DNA from: Thiopontia sp964415865 | GTDB taxonomy: Bacteria; Pseudomonadota; Gammaproteobacteria; GCF-002020875 | Assembly: GCA_964415865.1 (NCBI GenBank) | Contig: CAYQBY010000003.1 | Location: 1 to 64,000, forward strand | Direction of reading: 5' to 3' | Length of the DNA: 64,000 nt | Shown here: positions 52,553 through 60,828 of the stretch, in pieces | Numbering within the stretch: the stretch's first letter is position 1 | How the letters are laid out: each line of letters starts with the position of its first letter | Notes under the pieces: model-generated | Told to the model about the DNA's origin: nothing | Seen by the model: only the letters and a program-made list of their open reading frames with translations | Databases searched by the model: none | Position numbers and translations under genes: made by a program

Positions 52553-53695
52553 ATGTTTCGAATTAGTCAATACATGAAGGAGTTGCGTACTCCCACTCCT
52601 ATCCAGCCAACCCACTCCCCGTCTGGACCTGTGGTGATCTGGAACCTGATCAGACGCTGTAATTTAACCTGTAAACACTGCTACTCCATCTCTGCTGATA
52701 CCGATTTCAAGGGTGAACTATCAACCCAAGAGGTCTTCACGACCATGGATAACCTTAAACAGTATGGGGTAAAGGTATTGATACTCTCTGGCGGAGAGCC
52801 ATTGATGCGGCCAGATATATTCGAGATCTCTCACCACGCCAAGGAGATGGGGTTTTATGTTGGTCTCTCCACCAATGGAACATTGATAGATTATGACAAC
52901 ATAGATCAGATTGCAGGTGCTGGCTACGACTATGTAGGGATCAGTATTGATGGAATGCAAGAGACCCACGATCAGTTTCGTCGCAAGGACGGGGCCTTTG
53001 AGGAGTCCATGAGAGGGATCCAGCTATGTATGCAACATCAGATAAAGGTTGGTCTGCGATTTACCCTTACCCAGGATAATGAGAATGAACTTTCACAGAT
53101 GTTGAAGATGCTGGAGATTAAAAATATTGAGAAGTTTTATCTGTCACACCTCAACTATGCAGGACGTGGCAACAAAAATCGTAAGGATGACACCTATCAC
53201 CAGACCACAAGACGGGCGATGGATTTGCTGTTTGAGGCAGCCATGCAGTCTGTACAGCACGGGATCAAACGAGAGTATGTGACCGGCAATAATGATGCAG
53301 ATGGTGTCTACCTACTACACTGGGCAAGAAAAAATTATCCTGAACATGCTGACCATATTGAACAAAAACTGCTGCAGTGGGGAGGCAATCAGTCTGGGGT
53401 GAATATCTCGAATATTGATAACCTTGGAAATGTGCATCCAGATACGATGTGGTGGGACTATAATCTTGGCAATGTCAGGGATAGACCTTTTTCTGAGATC
53501 TGGGAGGATACCAGTGACCCACTTATGGCTGGCCTTAAACAGCAACCACGTGCTGTCAAGGGTCGCTGCGGAGAGTGTGCATACCTCAAAATATGTGGTG
53601 GCAATACCAGAGTACGAGCCCAGCAACTCTCTGGTGACGTATGGGCCGAGGACCCCGGCTGTTACCTTACTGATGAGGAGATAGGGATTTCATGA
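52553..53695 (+). CDS. nirJ: NirJ, radical SAM heme d1 enzyme
   Basis: 380 aa. Radical SAM cluster motif CNLTCKHCY, GGEPLMRPD, and a C-terminal SPASM-like region with CGECAYLKICGG and a later Cys for an extra cluster. NirJ converts the propionates of didecarboxysiroheme in heme d1 synthesis. Overlaps nirN by 4 nt. Confidence 0.95.
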   Translation: MFRISQYMKELRTPTPIQPTHSPSGPVVIWNLIRRCNLTCKHCYSISADTDFKGELSTQEVFTTMDNLKQYGVKVLILSGGEPLMRPDIFEISHHAKEMGFYVGLSTNGTLIDYDNIDQIAGAGYDYVGISIDGMQETHDQFRRKDGAFEESMRGIQLCMQHQIKVGLRFTLTQDNENELSQMLKMLEIKNIEKFYLSHLNYAGRGNKNRKDDTYHQTTRRAMDLLFEAAMQSVQHGIKREYVTGNNDADGVYLLHWARKNYPEHADHIEQKLLQWGGNQSGVNISNIDNLGNVHPDTMWWDYNLGNVRDRPFSEIWEDTSDPLMAGLKQQPRAVKGRCGECAYLKICGGNTRVRAQQLSGDVWAEDPGCYLTDEEIGIS

Positions 53696-55227
53696 AAATA
53701 ACAGGCCACATATCGGTAGCTCCAAAACTTTCGCAACGATTAATATTACTAGTCTCTCTACTACTTCCACTAGCGCCCCTGCAGGCTGCAGAGCAGACAA
53801 CGACTCTTGCCAATGAGGATCTCTACCAGCAGAACTGTGCCGCCTGCCATGGTGCCGATCGACTTGGGCTTGTAGGTCCTGCCCTGCTTCCAGAGAACCT
53901 GAAACGACTACGCAAGAAAGCGGCCATTGAGACTGTCACCAATGGACGTCCTGCCACTCAGATGCCCCCTTTTGGAGAGAAGCTAAGTGGTGAACAGATC
54001 AGTGCCCTTGTATCTCATATCTACACCCCGCTAATTGATATTCCTGATTGGGGAGAGAGTGAGATCAGAAAAAGCTATATAAGTCACACCTCGCTCACTG
54101 AACTGCCAACAGAACCACAACATGGTGCTGACCCACTAAACCTCTTTTTTGTGGTTGAGGCAGGTGACCACCACGCTACTATTCTGGATGGTGACAAACT
54201 TGAACCTATCCACCGCTTCAAGACCAGATTCGCACTCCATGGTGGCGCCAAATATTCGCCAGATGGACGTTTTGTCTACTTTGCCTCACGTGATGGATGG
54301 GTAACCCTGTTTGATCTCCATAGCATGCAGATGGTTGCCGAGATAAGAGCCGGCATCAACACCCGTAACATTGCCGTCTCCAGTGATGGCAAAACTGTTG
54401 CTGTTGGCAACTACCTTCCACATAACCTGGTGCTGTTAAATGCCACAGACCTCTCTCTAAAGAGTGTAATTCAGGTGACCTCTGGCAGAGAGAGCTCGAG
54501 GGTTAGCGCAGTATATGATGCTACACCTCGTAATAGTTTTATCTTGGCACTTAAGGATCTACCGGAGGTATGGGAGATCCCCTTCCCCACATCTTCTCAA
54601 CCAGAACCTGCAATTCGAAAAATCAGGCTAAAAGAGACCCTGGATGATTTTTTCTTTGACCAGCAATATCGTCATCTAATTGGGGCATCCAGGAAAAGTC
54701 AGGGACAGGTCATTGACCTTGATCTAGGCAAGAAGATTGCCGATATTGCCCTTGAAGGAATGCCCCACCTTGGATCAGGGATCAGCTGGAGACGTGGCAG
54801 TCAGACCGTCATGGCCTCCCCAAATCTACGCAAAAGTGCCCTCACTGTTATTGATGTCAACAACTGGAAAACTGTTGAAGAGATCAAAACCAAGGGGCCT
54901 GGCTTCTTTATGCGTAGCCATGAGAATAGCCGTTATGCATGGGCTGATGTCTTCTTTGGCCCCAATCGTGACCTGGTCCATATCATAGACAAGGAGACGC
55001 TCGAGATCATAAAAACAGTTCGTCCAGCCGCTGGTAAGACCGCTGCCCATATCGAGTTTACCCGTGATGGACGTTATGCCCTGCTCAGTATCTGGGAGGA
55101 AGATGGTGCCCTAATTGTCTATGATGGAGACACCCTGGAGGAGGTCAAACGGATCCCAATGAAAAAACCAGTGGGTAAATATAACGTCTACAATAAGATC
55201 ACAAAATCTGAAGGTACCAGCCATTAA
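53692..55227 (+). CDS. nirN: NirN, dihydro-heme d1 dehydrogenase
   Basis: 511 aa; signal peptide to PLQAA, one heme motif CAACH, then a d1-type propeller. It is related to NirS but shorter at the N terminus, and carries out the last oxidation step, dihydro-heme d1 to heme d1. Last gene of the nir run; converges on ctaA with 6 nt between. Confidence 0.94.
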   Translation: MKITGHISVAPKLSQRLILLVSLLLPLAPLQAAEQTTTLANEDLYQQNCAACHGADRLGLVGPALLPENLKRLRKKAAIETVTNGRPATQMPPFGEKLSGEQISALVSHIYTPLIDIPDWGESEIRKSYISHTSLTELPTEPQHGADPLNLFFVVEAGDHHATILDGDKLEPIHRFKTRFALHGGAKYSPDGRFVYFASRDGWVTLFDLHSMQMVAEIRAGINTRNIAVSSDGKTVAVGNYLPHNLVLLNATDLSLKSVIQVTSGRESSRVSAVYDATPRNSFILALKDLPEVWEIPFPTSSQPEPAIRKIRLKETLDDFFFDQQYRHLIGASRKSQGQVIDLDLGKKIADIALEGMPHLGSGISWRRGSQTVMASPNLRKSALTVIDVNNWKTVEEIKTKGPGFFMRSHENSRYAWADVFFGPNRDLVHIIDKETLEIIKTVRPAAGKTAAHIEFTRDGRYALLSIWEEDGALIVYDGDTLEEVKRIPMKKPVGKYNVYNKITKSEGTSH

Positions 55228-55233
55228 GGAACT

Positions 55234-56286
55234 CTATCTCATCCCGCGACGAGCAGCATAGGTTACAAACAGGGTTATAGTAAAGAGTGCCACGGCACCT
55301 GCCTGATGAGTTGATGCCAGATGAATTGGAACAACCAACAACAGTGTACTAATTCCAAGAGCGACCTGTATCAGAACCATTACCATCAGTGCATTCATTC
55401 CGCTGCGGGCATATTTTGACAGCTCTACCTGTCGATATCGGAACCAGATAATTATGGTTGCTATCAATACGGTAATTGCCAACAGGCGGTGGTCAAACTG
55501 TACTGTAGTTCTGTTTTCAAAGATGTTGATCCAGAATGGGCTCTCCCTGAATAGTCCATCAGGAATATACATTCCATTCATATCGGGGAAGGTATTGTAG
55601 CCATACCCTGCCTTGAGACCTGCAACAAACCCACCCGAAAGGATAGTGATTACAATCAGAAGAGTCAGCCAGCGTGACGTCCTGTATAGGTTGGCCGAGA
55701 CCTCTCTCTCCATTCTAAATTTGGCATTGGGAAACAGATAGCCAAGCGCGGTCCAGAACAGGTATGCATAGATAAGGAATGCTGCTGCAAGATGCGCAGT
55801 CAGACGGTACTGGCTGACATGAGGATTATCAATCAACCCGCTCTTGACCATATACCAACCCAACACCCCCTGAAGACCACCAAGAATAAACATCAGAATA
55901 AACCGTGGAATGGCCGAACGCTGAATCTTGCCAGAGACCCAAAAGTAGATGAATGGCAACAGGAAGGCAAGGCCGATCAGGCGGCCCAAAACCCTGTGCA
56001 GATACTCCAGCAGGAAAATTGATTGAAAACCTGCCAGATCCATCCCCATATTGATTTTCTGGTACTCGGGGGATTGGCGATAGAGCTCAAAAACACGTTC
56101 CCACTCCAGCTGGGTCAGTGGCGGAATCCAACCCATTAGCGGATCCCAATCCACCATTGAGAGGCCAGAGCCGGTCAGACGGGTAACTCCACCAAGCACC
56201 ACCATTGCATAGATAAGAAGACAAACAGCAAGGAGCCAGATCCCGATCTGGCGATTGTGACTATATTCTGAAAGAGAGCTATACAC
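55234..56286 (-). CDS. ctaA: Heme A synthase (CtaA/Cox15)
   Basis: About 350 aa with eight membrane segments. Heme histidines in EYLHRVLGR, RLTAHLAAAF, QFDHRLLA and ASTHQAGAV and the motif VVLGGVTRLTGSGLSMVDW match the alphaproteobacterial/mitochondrial Cox15 type. A GTG at 56286 preceded by GGAGACAG is the likelier start; a GTG at 56316 has no Shine-Dalgarno. It overlaps the CtaA-like gene by 8 nt. It turns heme O into heme A for aa3-type oxidases. Confidence 0.93.
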   Translation of the reverse strand: MYSSLSEYSHNRQIGIWLLAVCLLIYAMVVLGGVTRLTGSGLSMVDWDPLMGWIPPLTQLEWERVFELYRQSPEYQKINMGMDLAGFQSIFLLEYLHRVLGRLIGLAFLLPFIYFWVSGKIQRSAIPRFILMFILGGLQGVLGWYMVKSGLIDNPHVSQYRLTAHLAAAFLIYAYLFWTALGYLFPNAKFRMEREVSANLYRTSRWLTLLIVITILSGGFVAGLKAGYGYNTFPDMNGMYIPDGLFRESPFWINIFENRTTVQFDHRLLAITVLIATIIIWFRYRQVELSKYARSGMNALMVMVLIQVALGISTLLLVVPIHLASTHQAGAVALFTITLFVTYAARRGMR

Positions 56287-57184
56287 TGCTATCTGTCTCC
56301 ACAGCTTTCCTGTCACCGGTCAGGGAAAAGTAGATCAGCAGAGCCGTTATCAGCAGTTGGGAGAATGTAGAGTGGAGCGATGTAGCAACCAGTGGAAGTT
56401 GCCCCTCAACCATGAAGCCACCAAGCTTGGTCTGTACAAACAGCAACAACAGCAAGATCAATAGAAAGTTTCTCTGACCAGCATCCCCTCTCCTGAAGGC
56501 ACGAAGCAGCATTACAGAAAAGTAGAGCAGTGCAACAAGAGCTGAGAACCTGTGCATCATATGCATCTGTATTAGAGGGTTTTCTGACCACCAATATCCA
56601 TTGCAGTCAGGCAGTGTTGTACAGGCCATCCCTGCAAATTTGGCAGAAACCATCCCACCCTGCATTAACATGGTAAGCAGCAGCATGGCACCGGCTAGCA
56701 TTACCGCCCTCTGTAGTGAAAACCGCTGCTCCCAACCAAAAACTCTAGCCATAAGCAGGGCAGATGCACCTAACAGAACCATTCCACCCAGAAGATTACC
56801 CATAACAACCCACAACTCAAGTGATCCACCTGCTGCTATCCCAAGTCCGGCTAGCCACAATACGGCACCACCCATGACCACAGCGTACTGCCTTAATCTT
56901 GCAGCACCCTCTCCAGCACGAATCAGTACAATATTTACCAACAATACAAGTATGGCAATAACACCAGCCAGGGTACGGTGGGCAATGGTTGCAAAGTGAT
57001 ATTCACCCTCAGCAACACCGGCAAAACCCTTGGCCTCACCAGTGACTCCAACCTCACCATAACAGAGTGGCCGTTCCACACACTCCAGTCCGGACTTTAC
57101 ATGTCTGATATATGAGCTGGTGAAATTAAGGGTAACCACCAGCAGAACAGTTATTACAACCAGATAGCGGATATTAAGCCCCAT
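56279..57184 (-). CDS. Second CtaA-family protein
   Basis: 301 aa with about eight membrane segments. Histidines at ATIAHRTLAG, MHMMHRFSAL and TSLHSTFSQ align with heme ligands of CtaA. Two Cys pairs (CVERPLC and CTTLPDC) recall Bacillus-type CtaA. It overlaps ctaA by 8 nt and may form a complex with it or serve another heme step. Placed 3 nt after the DUF1566 lipoprotein gene. Confidence 0.82.
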   Translation of the reverse strand: MGLNIRYLVVITVLLVVTLNFTSSYIRHVKSGLECVERPLCYGEVGVTGEAKGFAGVAEGEYHFATIAHRTLAGVIAILVLLVNIVLIRAGEGAARLRQYAVVMGGAVLWLAGLGIAAGGSLELWVVMGNLLGGMVLLGASALLMARVFGWEQRFSLQRAVMLAGAMLLLTMLMQGGMVSAKFAGMACTTLPDCNGYWWSENPLIQMHMMHRFSALVALLYFSVMLLRAFRRGDAGQRNFLLILLLLLFVQTKLGGFMVEGQLPLVATSLHSTFSQLLITALLIYFSLTGDRKAVETDSSV

Positions 57185-57187
57185 CTG

Positions 57188-57868
57188 TTACTGCTCTCTT
57201 CGCTCTGGCCTCTCACCAAAGAGCTCATTTTTGTTGTCCTGAATATATGCGTCATCCACCTTTCCAGCAACCAGGCGAATGTGTTTGGGATTCTTCTGCC
57301 AATCCACATGGTCGTAGCCCAACTTGAAGTCCCAGGCCCATGCACTTCCTCCCTGGAATGCGTAAGTTGATGATGTCCAGTAGTCGGCAGAGTGTCCATT
57401 AGGGAAGAAATTACGAAAGATTGGGTCAATACTCCTGTCCTTGCTGATGAAGGCAATTGATCCCATCTCTATATTCTCTGGCAGATGCCAATCCTTAAGC
57501 CCACAGATTCCCTCCTTGTTAACCTCTGTCACATAGGAGATCGCATCACAATCACTCCCTGCACAGCTGCCTCCATTAGGTACACCTATAAAATTCTCTC
57601 TCATCTCCGGGTCATACCAGGTATAAGTGTTGTCGGCAGAACGTAGCACGGCCGGCTCAGGCTTCTTTACCTCCCAGTGGAGACCTGTTGACTTGTCATA
57701 TACACACTCCCAGGGGGCATCTGCATAATTGCCGCTACCGCTGTATACCGAGCCATCTGCAGTAACCCTGACAAAATTCTCCTCACGGATCTTTCTATCC
57801 TCGTCCGTGAGCCCTTCGCACCCCATCAAAAATAGTGGGAACAGGATCAAGCCTATTACTTTCTTCAT
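57188..57868 (-). CDS. DUF1566-type lipoprotein
   Basis: 226 aa, lipobox LFLMGC. The region from about 45 to 205 has the DUF1566 (Lcl C-terminal) pattern: DKSTGLHWEVKKPEP, WYDPE, GLKDWHLPENIEM and the closing WTSSTYAFQGGSAWAWDF and RLVAG. Four or more cysteines could form disulfides. First gene of an operon with both ctaA homologs; role unknown. Confidence 0.78.
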   Translation of the reverse strand: MKKVIGLILFPLFLMGCEGLTDEDRKIREENFVRVTADGSVYSGSGNYADAPWECVYDKSTGLHWEVKKPEPAVLRSADNTYTWYDPEMRENFIGVPNGGSCAGSDCDAISYVTEVNKEGICGLKDWHLPENIEMGSIAFISKDRSIDPIFRNFFPNGHSADYWTSSTYAFQGGSAWAWDFKLGYDHVDWQKNPKHIRLVAGKVDDAYIQDNKNELFGERPERREQ

Positions 57869-58080
57869 AATCGATGAATTTCCTAGTGATCTATTTTGGT
57901 GGTCAGATATCGCCTGTTGCGACCTGAATATGTGGCTGAGAGTATACTATTTTTCCAGATCCTGAGATACCTCCAACCCCATCTAAAACCGGTTGATCGA
58001 TCAAAACATTCTATCGTCCAAGAGCTGAAGGTATGTACAATTAGGGGCCGTTTAACTGCAACCAAAAGATAGAGAAAAAG

Positions 58081-58215
58081 ATGAGAGAGTTAAGTACGTT
58101 CTGGATTATCGGTATCATTTTAAATCTGGGAGTTGTTATTGCCGCATTTGTCTGGCTCTTCAAGATAATGGAACGTCCAGAGAGACAAACAAAAGACAAA
58201 AATAACAATAAATAA
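58081..58215 (+). CDS. 44-residue single-pass membrane protein
   Basis: A short frame ATG 58081 to TAA 58213-58215, preceded by GAGAAAAAG. One hydrophobic helix (about 8-29: WIIGIILNLGVVIAAFVWLF) followed by a basic tail rich in Lys, Asp and Asn. It lies 67 nt before the heme-copper-like gene on the same strand, so it may be a small subunit. No other support. Confidence 0.6.
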   Translation: MRELSTFWIIGIILNLGVVIAAFVWLFKIMERPERQTKDKNNNK

Positions 58216-58282
58216 CAAAACTCTTACCGGCCGCATTGGATCACAAACTGTTGTAGCAGAGTAAACTCGAAGAATTACCCAA

Positions 58283-59638
58283 ATGAACAGACAACCAGAT
58301 TACCAGCCCTCTGTCCCTGACTCCGTCCAGCCATTGATCCGAGGGTGGATCTATCTGGCACTGGCCTCACTCATCGTCCCCGGGCTGACAGCGGTACTTC
58401 TTGTATTGCTACGCACATTGGTAGTTGATTCGGCATCATGGACCGATCTGTTCCGTACTGCACTGGTGGTACATGTCGACCTTTCTGTATTTGTCTGGTT
58501 TCTTGCTATCGGAGGGGCGCTGTGGACCAGCATGCTATCATCACCAACCACGGCTGCCAAATGGTCTCTCCGCCTGGCCGTAAGCGGAACAGTCATCATA
58601 TCTGTTGCTCCACTACTGGGTGCAACCACACCGGTAATGAACAACTATATTCCAGTGCTTGACCATCCAATTTTTCATCTTGGTCTGGGTCTCTTTGCAG
58701 TTGGGATACTTCTTCTAGCTCCCTCCATCATGGGTCGATCACCCAGGCTCTTACCAGAGACTGGAGAGGAGCTAATACAACTTGGTGGATGGCTTGCGAT
58801 GTTGGCAACAGTTATTGCAGCAATGGCCTTTATTCACACCTGGTTATCCATTCCTGTTGACCCGGAGAGGGCTGCTGTTACCTATTACGAGATTCTGTTC
58901 TGGTCTGATGGACATATTCTACAATTCACCTATACGACTCTACTGGTTGTTGCTTGGTTGGCATTGGGTTCTGCACTGAGGATCAACCCTGCCCCATCTC
59001 CAGGTATGACTGCAATCATGCTGGTTATCGGATTTATACCTCTAATTATTGTCCCCTGGATTCTCTCATCCTTTGGTGTCCTCTCGGCAGAATACAGGGG
59101 ATGGTTTACCTGGCTAATGCGCTATGGCAACAGCCTGGCACCAGTACTTGTCTCTGTTGTGATTCTGGCAGGAGTGCTTCGCTCCAGGGCAATGACTGAT
59201 GAACAGCGCCCTCTGCACGCATCACTGGTTGCATCATTTATCCTGTTTGCGGCTGGAGGTGTCATTGGCTTCATGATCTCCGGGATCAACACCATTATTC
59301 CTGCTCATTACCATGGCTCTATTGTCGGAGTCACATTAGCATTTATGGGGCTGGTCTATATCTTGTTACCAAGGGTTGGTTTTGTGGCCCCAACCGGGCG
59401 CATGGCTATACTGCAGCCCTATGTGTATGCAGTGGGTCAGCTCATGCATGTTGCAGGACTCGCAATGTCTGGTGGTCACGGAGCAGCTCGTAAGAGTGTC
59501 GGGGGCTCACTTGGAGTAGATGATTTTTATGGCACATTGAGTGTCGGCTTCACCCGTATTGGCGGCCTGCTGGCCGTAGTTGGCGGGATACTATTTCTGG
59601 TGGTCTGCTGGAAATCAATTCGTGCCAAAAAAGGTTAG
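58283..59638 (+). CDS. Heme-copper oxidase superfamily subunit I homolog, divergent
   Basis: 451 aa with about 12 membrane segments. Candidate ligands: His64 (helix II, low-spin heme), His211 in FWSDGHILQF (helix VI, CuB position), and His342 and His344 in PAHYHGSIVGV (helix X, both hemes). I see no His-His pair in the segment where the other two CuB ligands should be (residues about 270-300), and no cross-link Tyr next to His211. So it could be an NO reductase-like or oxygen reductase-like enzyme, or a non-canonical heme protein. It is flanked by two small membrane proteins. Confidence 0.75.
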   Translation: MNRQPDYQPSVPDSVQPLIRGWIYLALASLIVPGLTAVLLVLLRTLVVDSASWTDLFRTALVVHVDLSVFVWFLAIGGALWTSMLSSPTTAAKWSLRLAVSGTVIISVAPLLGATTPVMNNYIPVLDHPIFHLGLGLFAVGILLLAPSIMGRSPRLLPETGEELIQLGGWLAMLATVIAAMAFIHTWLSIPVDPERAAVTYYEILFWSDGHILQFTYTTLLVVAWLALGSALRINPAPSPGMTAIMLVIGFIPLIIVPWILSSFGVLSAEYRGWFTWLMRYGNSLAPVLVSVVILAGVLRSRAMTDEQRPLHASLVASFILFAAGGVIGFMISGINTIIPAHYHGSIVGVTLAFMGLVYILLPRVGFVAPTGRMAILQPYVYAVGQLMHVAGLAMSGGHGAARKSVGGSLGVDDFYGTLSVGFTRIGGLLAVVGGILFLVVCWKSIRAKKG

Positions 59639-59678
59639 TTGGCGTTAAAATACGGCTTTGAAATAGGAGACAGTCAGT

Positions 59679-59909
59679 ATGGAAATGGTTCTTTATACGG
59701 TAATTGCCGTTGTTCTCTATCTGGTATCAGATAGAATTCTGAGTTATCTGGAGTCAATGTATGGAAAAGTACTTCCATACAGAAGTGTTATATTCTTTGT
59801 GATTATCCTGATACTTGCTGTCTCTGTTTTCAGTGTCATGGAGAGTCTCATGAAACCTGAGAGTGGCGCGCTATTGAACAACGGCTCCTACCAACTACCA
59901 GCAAAATAG
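59679..59909 (+). CDS. 76-residue membrane protein downstream of the heme-copper homolog
   Basis: 76 aa, start ATG after AGGAGACAG. Two hydrophobic helices (about 4-19 and 35-54) and a polar tail. It lies 40 nt after the heme-copper homolog. Possibly a small subunit of that complex; no known family recognised. Confidence 0.7.
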   Translation: MEMVLYTVIAVVLYLVSDRILSYLESMYGKVLPYRSVIFFVIILILAVSVFSVMESLMKPESGALLNNGSYQLPAK

Positions 59910-59949
59910 CTTAGAAAAACAGAGGGATGCTCTATTGCCTCTGATCAGA

Positions 59950-60294
59950 TTATCGGGGCTTTACCTTCACCCCATAACGCTTGTTGCTCTCGCACAGTGA
60001 GTTCTTGGAGCGCCAGCTACCATCCTCCTGGGTATAGCTTGTTTTAGGAACCTCTACCTCACCACTCTTCTTGATCTCAAAAATGGTCACTTTGGCTGGA
60101 TCAGGCTCACGTACCCTTATCAATCGCCCAAGACTACATAGGGTATCTGCATAGTAGTGGATGGTCATATCAGAGTAGAAGCCACCCTTGCAGTCCGTAT
60201 CACAGTAGTCCTCATCCTTAAATATATCGACAACTGCCTTGTACGCATACATAGGGCAGCGTCTCTTCCCAAAAAAATTACTCAGTATCCCCAT
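59950..60294 (-). CDS. Small cysteine-containing protein of unknown function
   Basis: 114 aa from ATG 60294, after GGAGGGGATAGT. Five cysteines (KRRCP, DYCDTDC, TLCSLG, SLCES), no signal peptide, basic C terminus. It is 30 nt downstream of the 167-aa gene and may belong to the cytochrome b-ferredoxin-MvhD operon. No family recognised. Confidence 0.65.
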   Translation of the reverse strand: MGILSNFFGKRRCPMYAYKAVVDIFKDEDYCDTDCKGGFYSDMTIHYYADTLCSLGRLIRVREPDPAKVTIFEIKKSGEVEVPKTSYTQEDGSWRSKNSLCESNKRYGVKVKPR

Positions 60295-60324
60295 ACTATC
60301 CCCTCCGGAAAATGCAGATATATA

Positions 60325-60828
60325 TTATTCAAAGATAAATTCTCCATGTTTTGCATCAAAATCCACCACTATGATCTCTGCTGGGGCCATATCAACATCT
60401 TCCTCAGCAATATAATCAAATTCATCACTATCTACGCTATCACGCATTTTCACCCCAAGCCTGTGTTTGCCTGATGGCACTGTTATCTTCTGATAAGTAT
60501 ATCCTGCAGCATCATTGTGCAGCCCTGAAGGTATGATGGTCTCAGAGTGTACTACCTCTCCATCAAGCTCCAACTCAAGAAAAATGGGGGAACGCTCTCT
60601 TGGACATACAACAGGCATCCGCATATTTGGTGGTAGCTTTGCTAACTGTTCCGGAGTCTGTTTCACACACTCCCCAGCTGGTTCACTGGTATGTGCCAGA
60701 CTAATCTTGATCAATGCTGTATCCGCCCCCATGTGATTATATGATGGTGATGTAGAGAGGTAACCAACTACCGCCATGAACAGTCCATAAAGCACAACCT
60801 GACCGATTATCTGCATAACCTTGCTCAC
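60325..60828 (-). CDS. Membrane-anchored periplasmic protein of the cytochrome b operon
   Basis: 167 aa from GTG 60828, overlapping the upstream fusion gene by 4 nt. One N-terminal membrane segment (about 8-25), then a periplasmic domain with two Cys (GECVKQ and PVVCPRE) in a beta-rich sequence (PIFLELELDGEVVHSE). No known family. Translational coupling suggests it is a subunit or assembly partner of the cytochrome b fusion. Confidence 0.72.
   Translation of the reverse strand: MSKVMQIIGQVVLYGLFMAVVGYLSTSPSYNHMGADTALIKISLAHTSEPAGECVKQTPEQLAKLPPNMRMPVVCPRERSPIFLELELDGEVVHSETIIPSGLHNDAAGYTYQKITVPSGKHRLGVKMRDSVDSDEFDYIAEEDVDMAPAEIIVVDFDAKHGEFIFE

Noticed and set aside
57993..58004. Palindrome TTGATCGATCAA before the 44-aa gene, resembling a Dnr/FNR box
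   Set aside because: The half-sites are 2 bp apart instead of 4, so it does not fit CRP/FNR-type binding.
58283..59638. Calling the 451-aa protein a cbb3 subunit I or NorB outright
   Set aside because: It lacks a visible CuB His-His pair and has no CcoO/CcoP or NorC partner nearby.
59919..59943. CAGAGG/CCTCTG hairpin after the 76-aa gene
   Set aside because: Six-bp stem, 12-nt loop and no T run; too weak to call a terminator.
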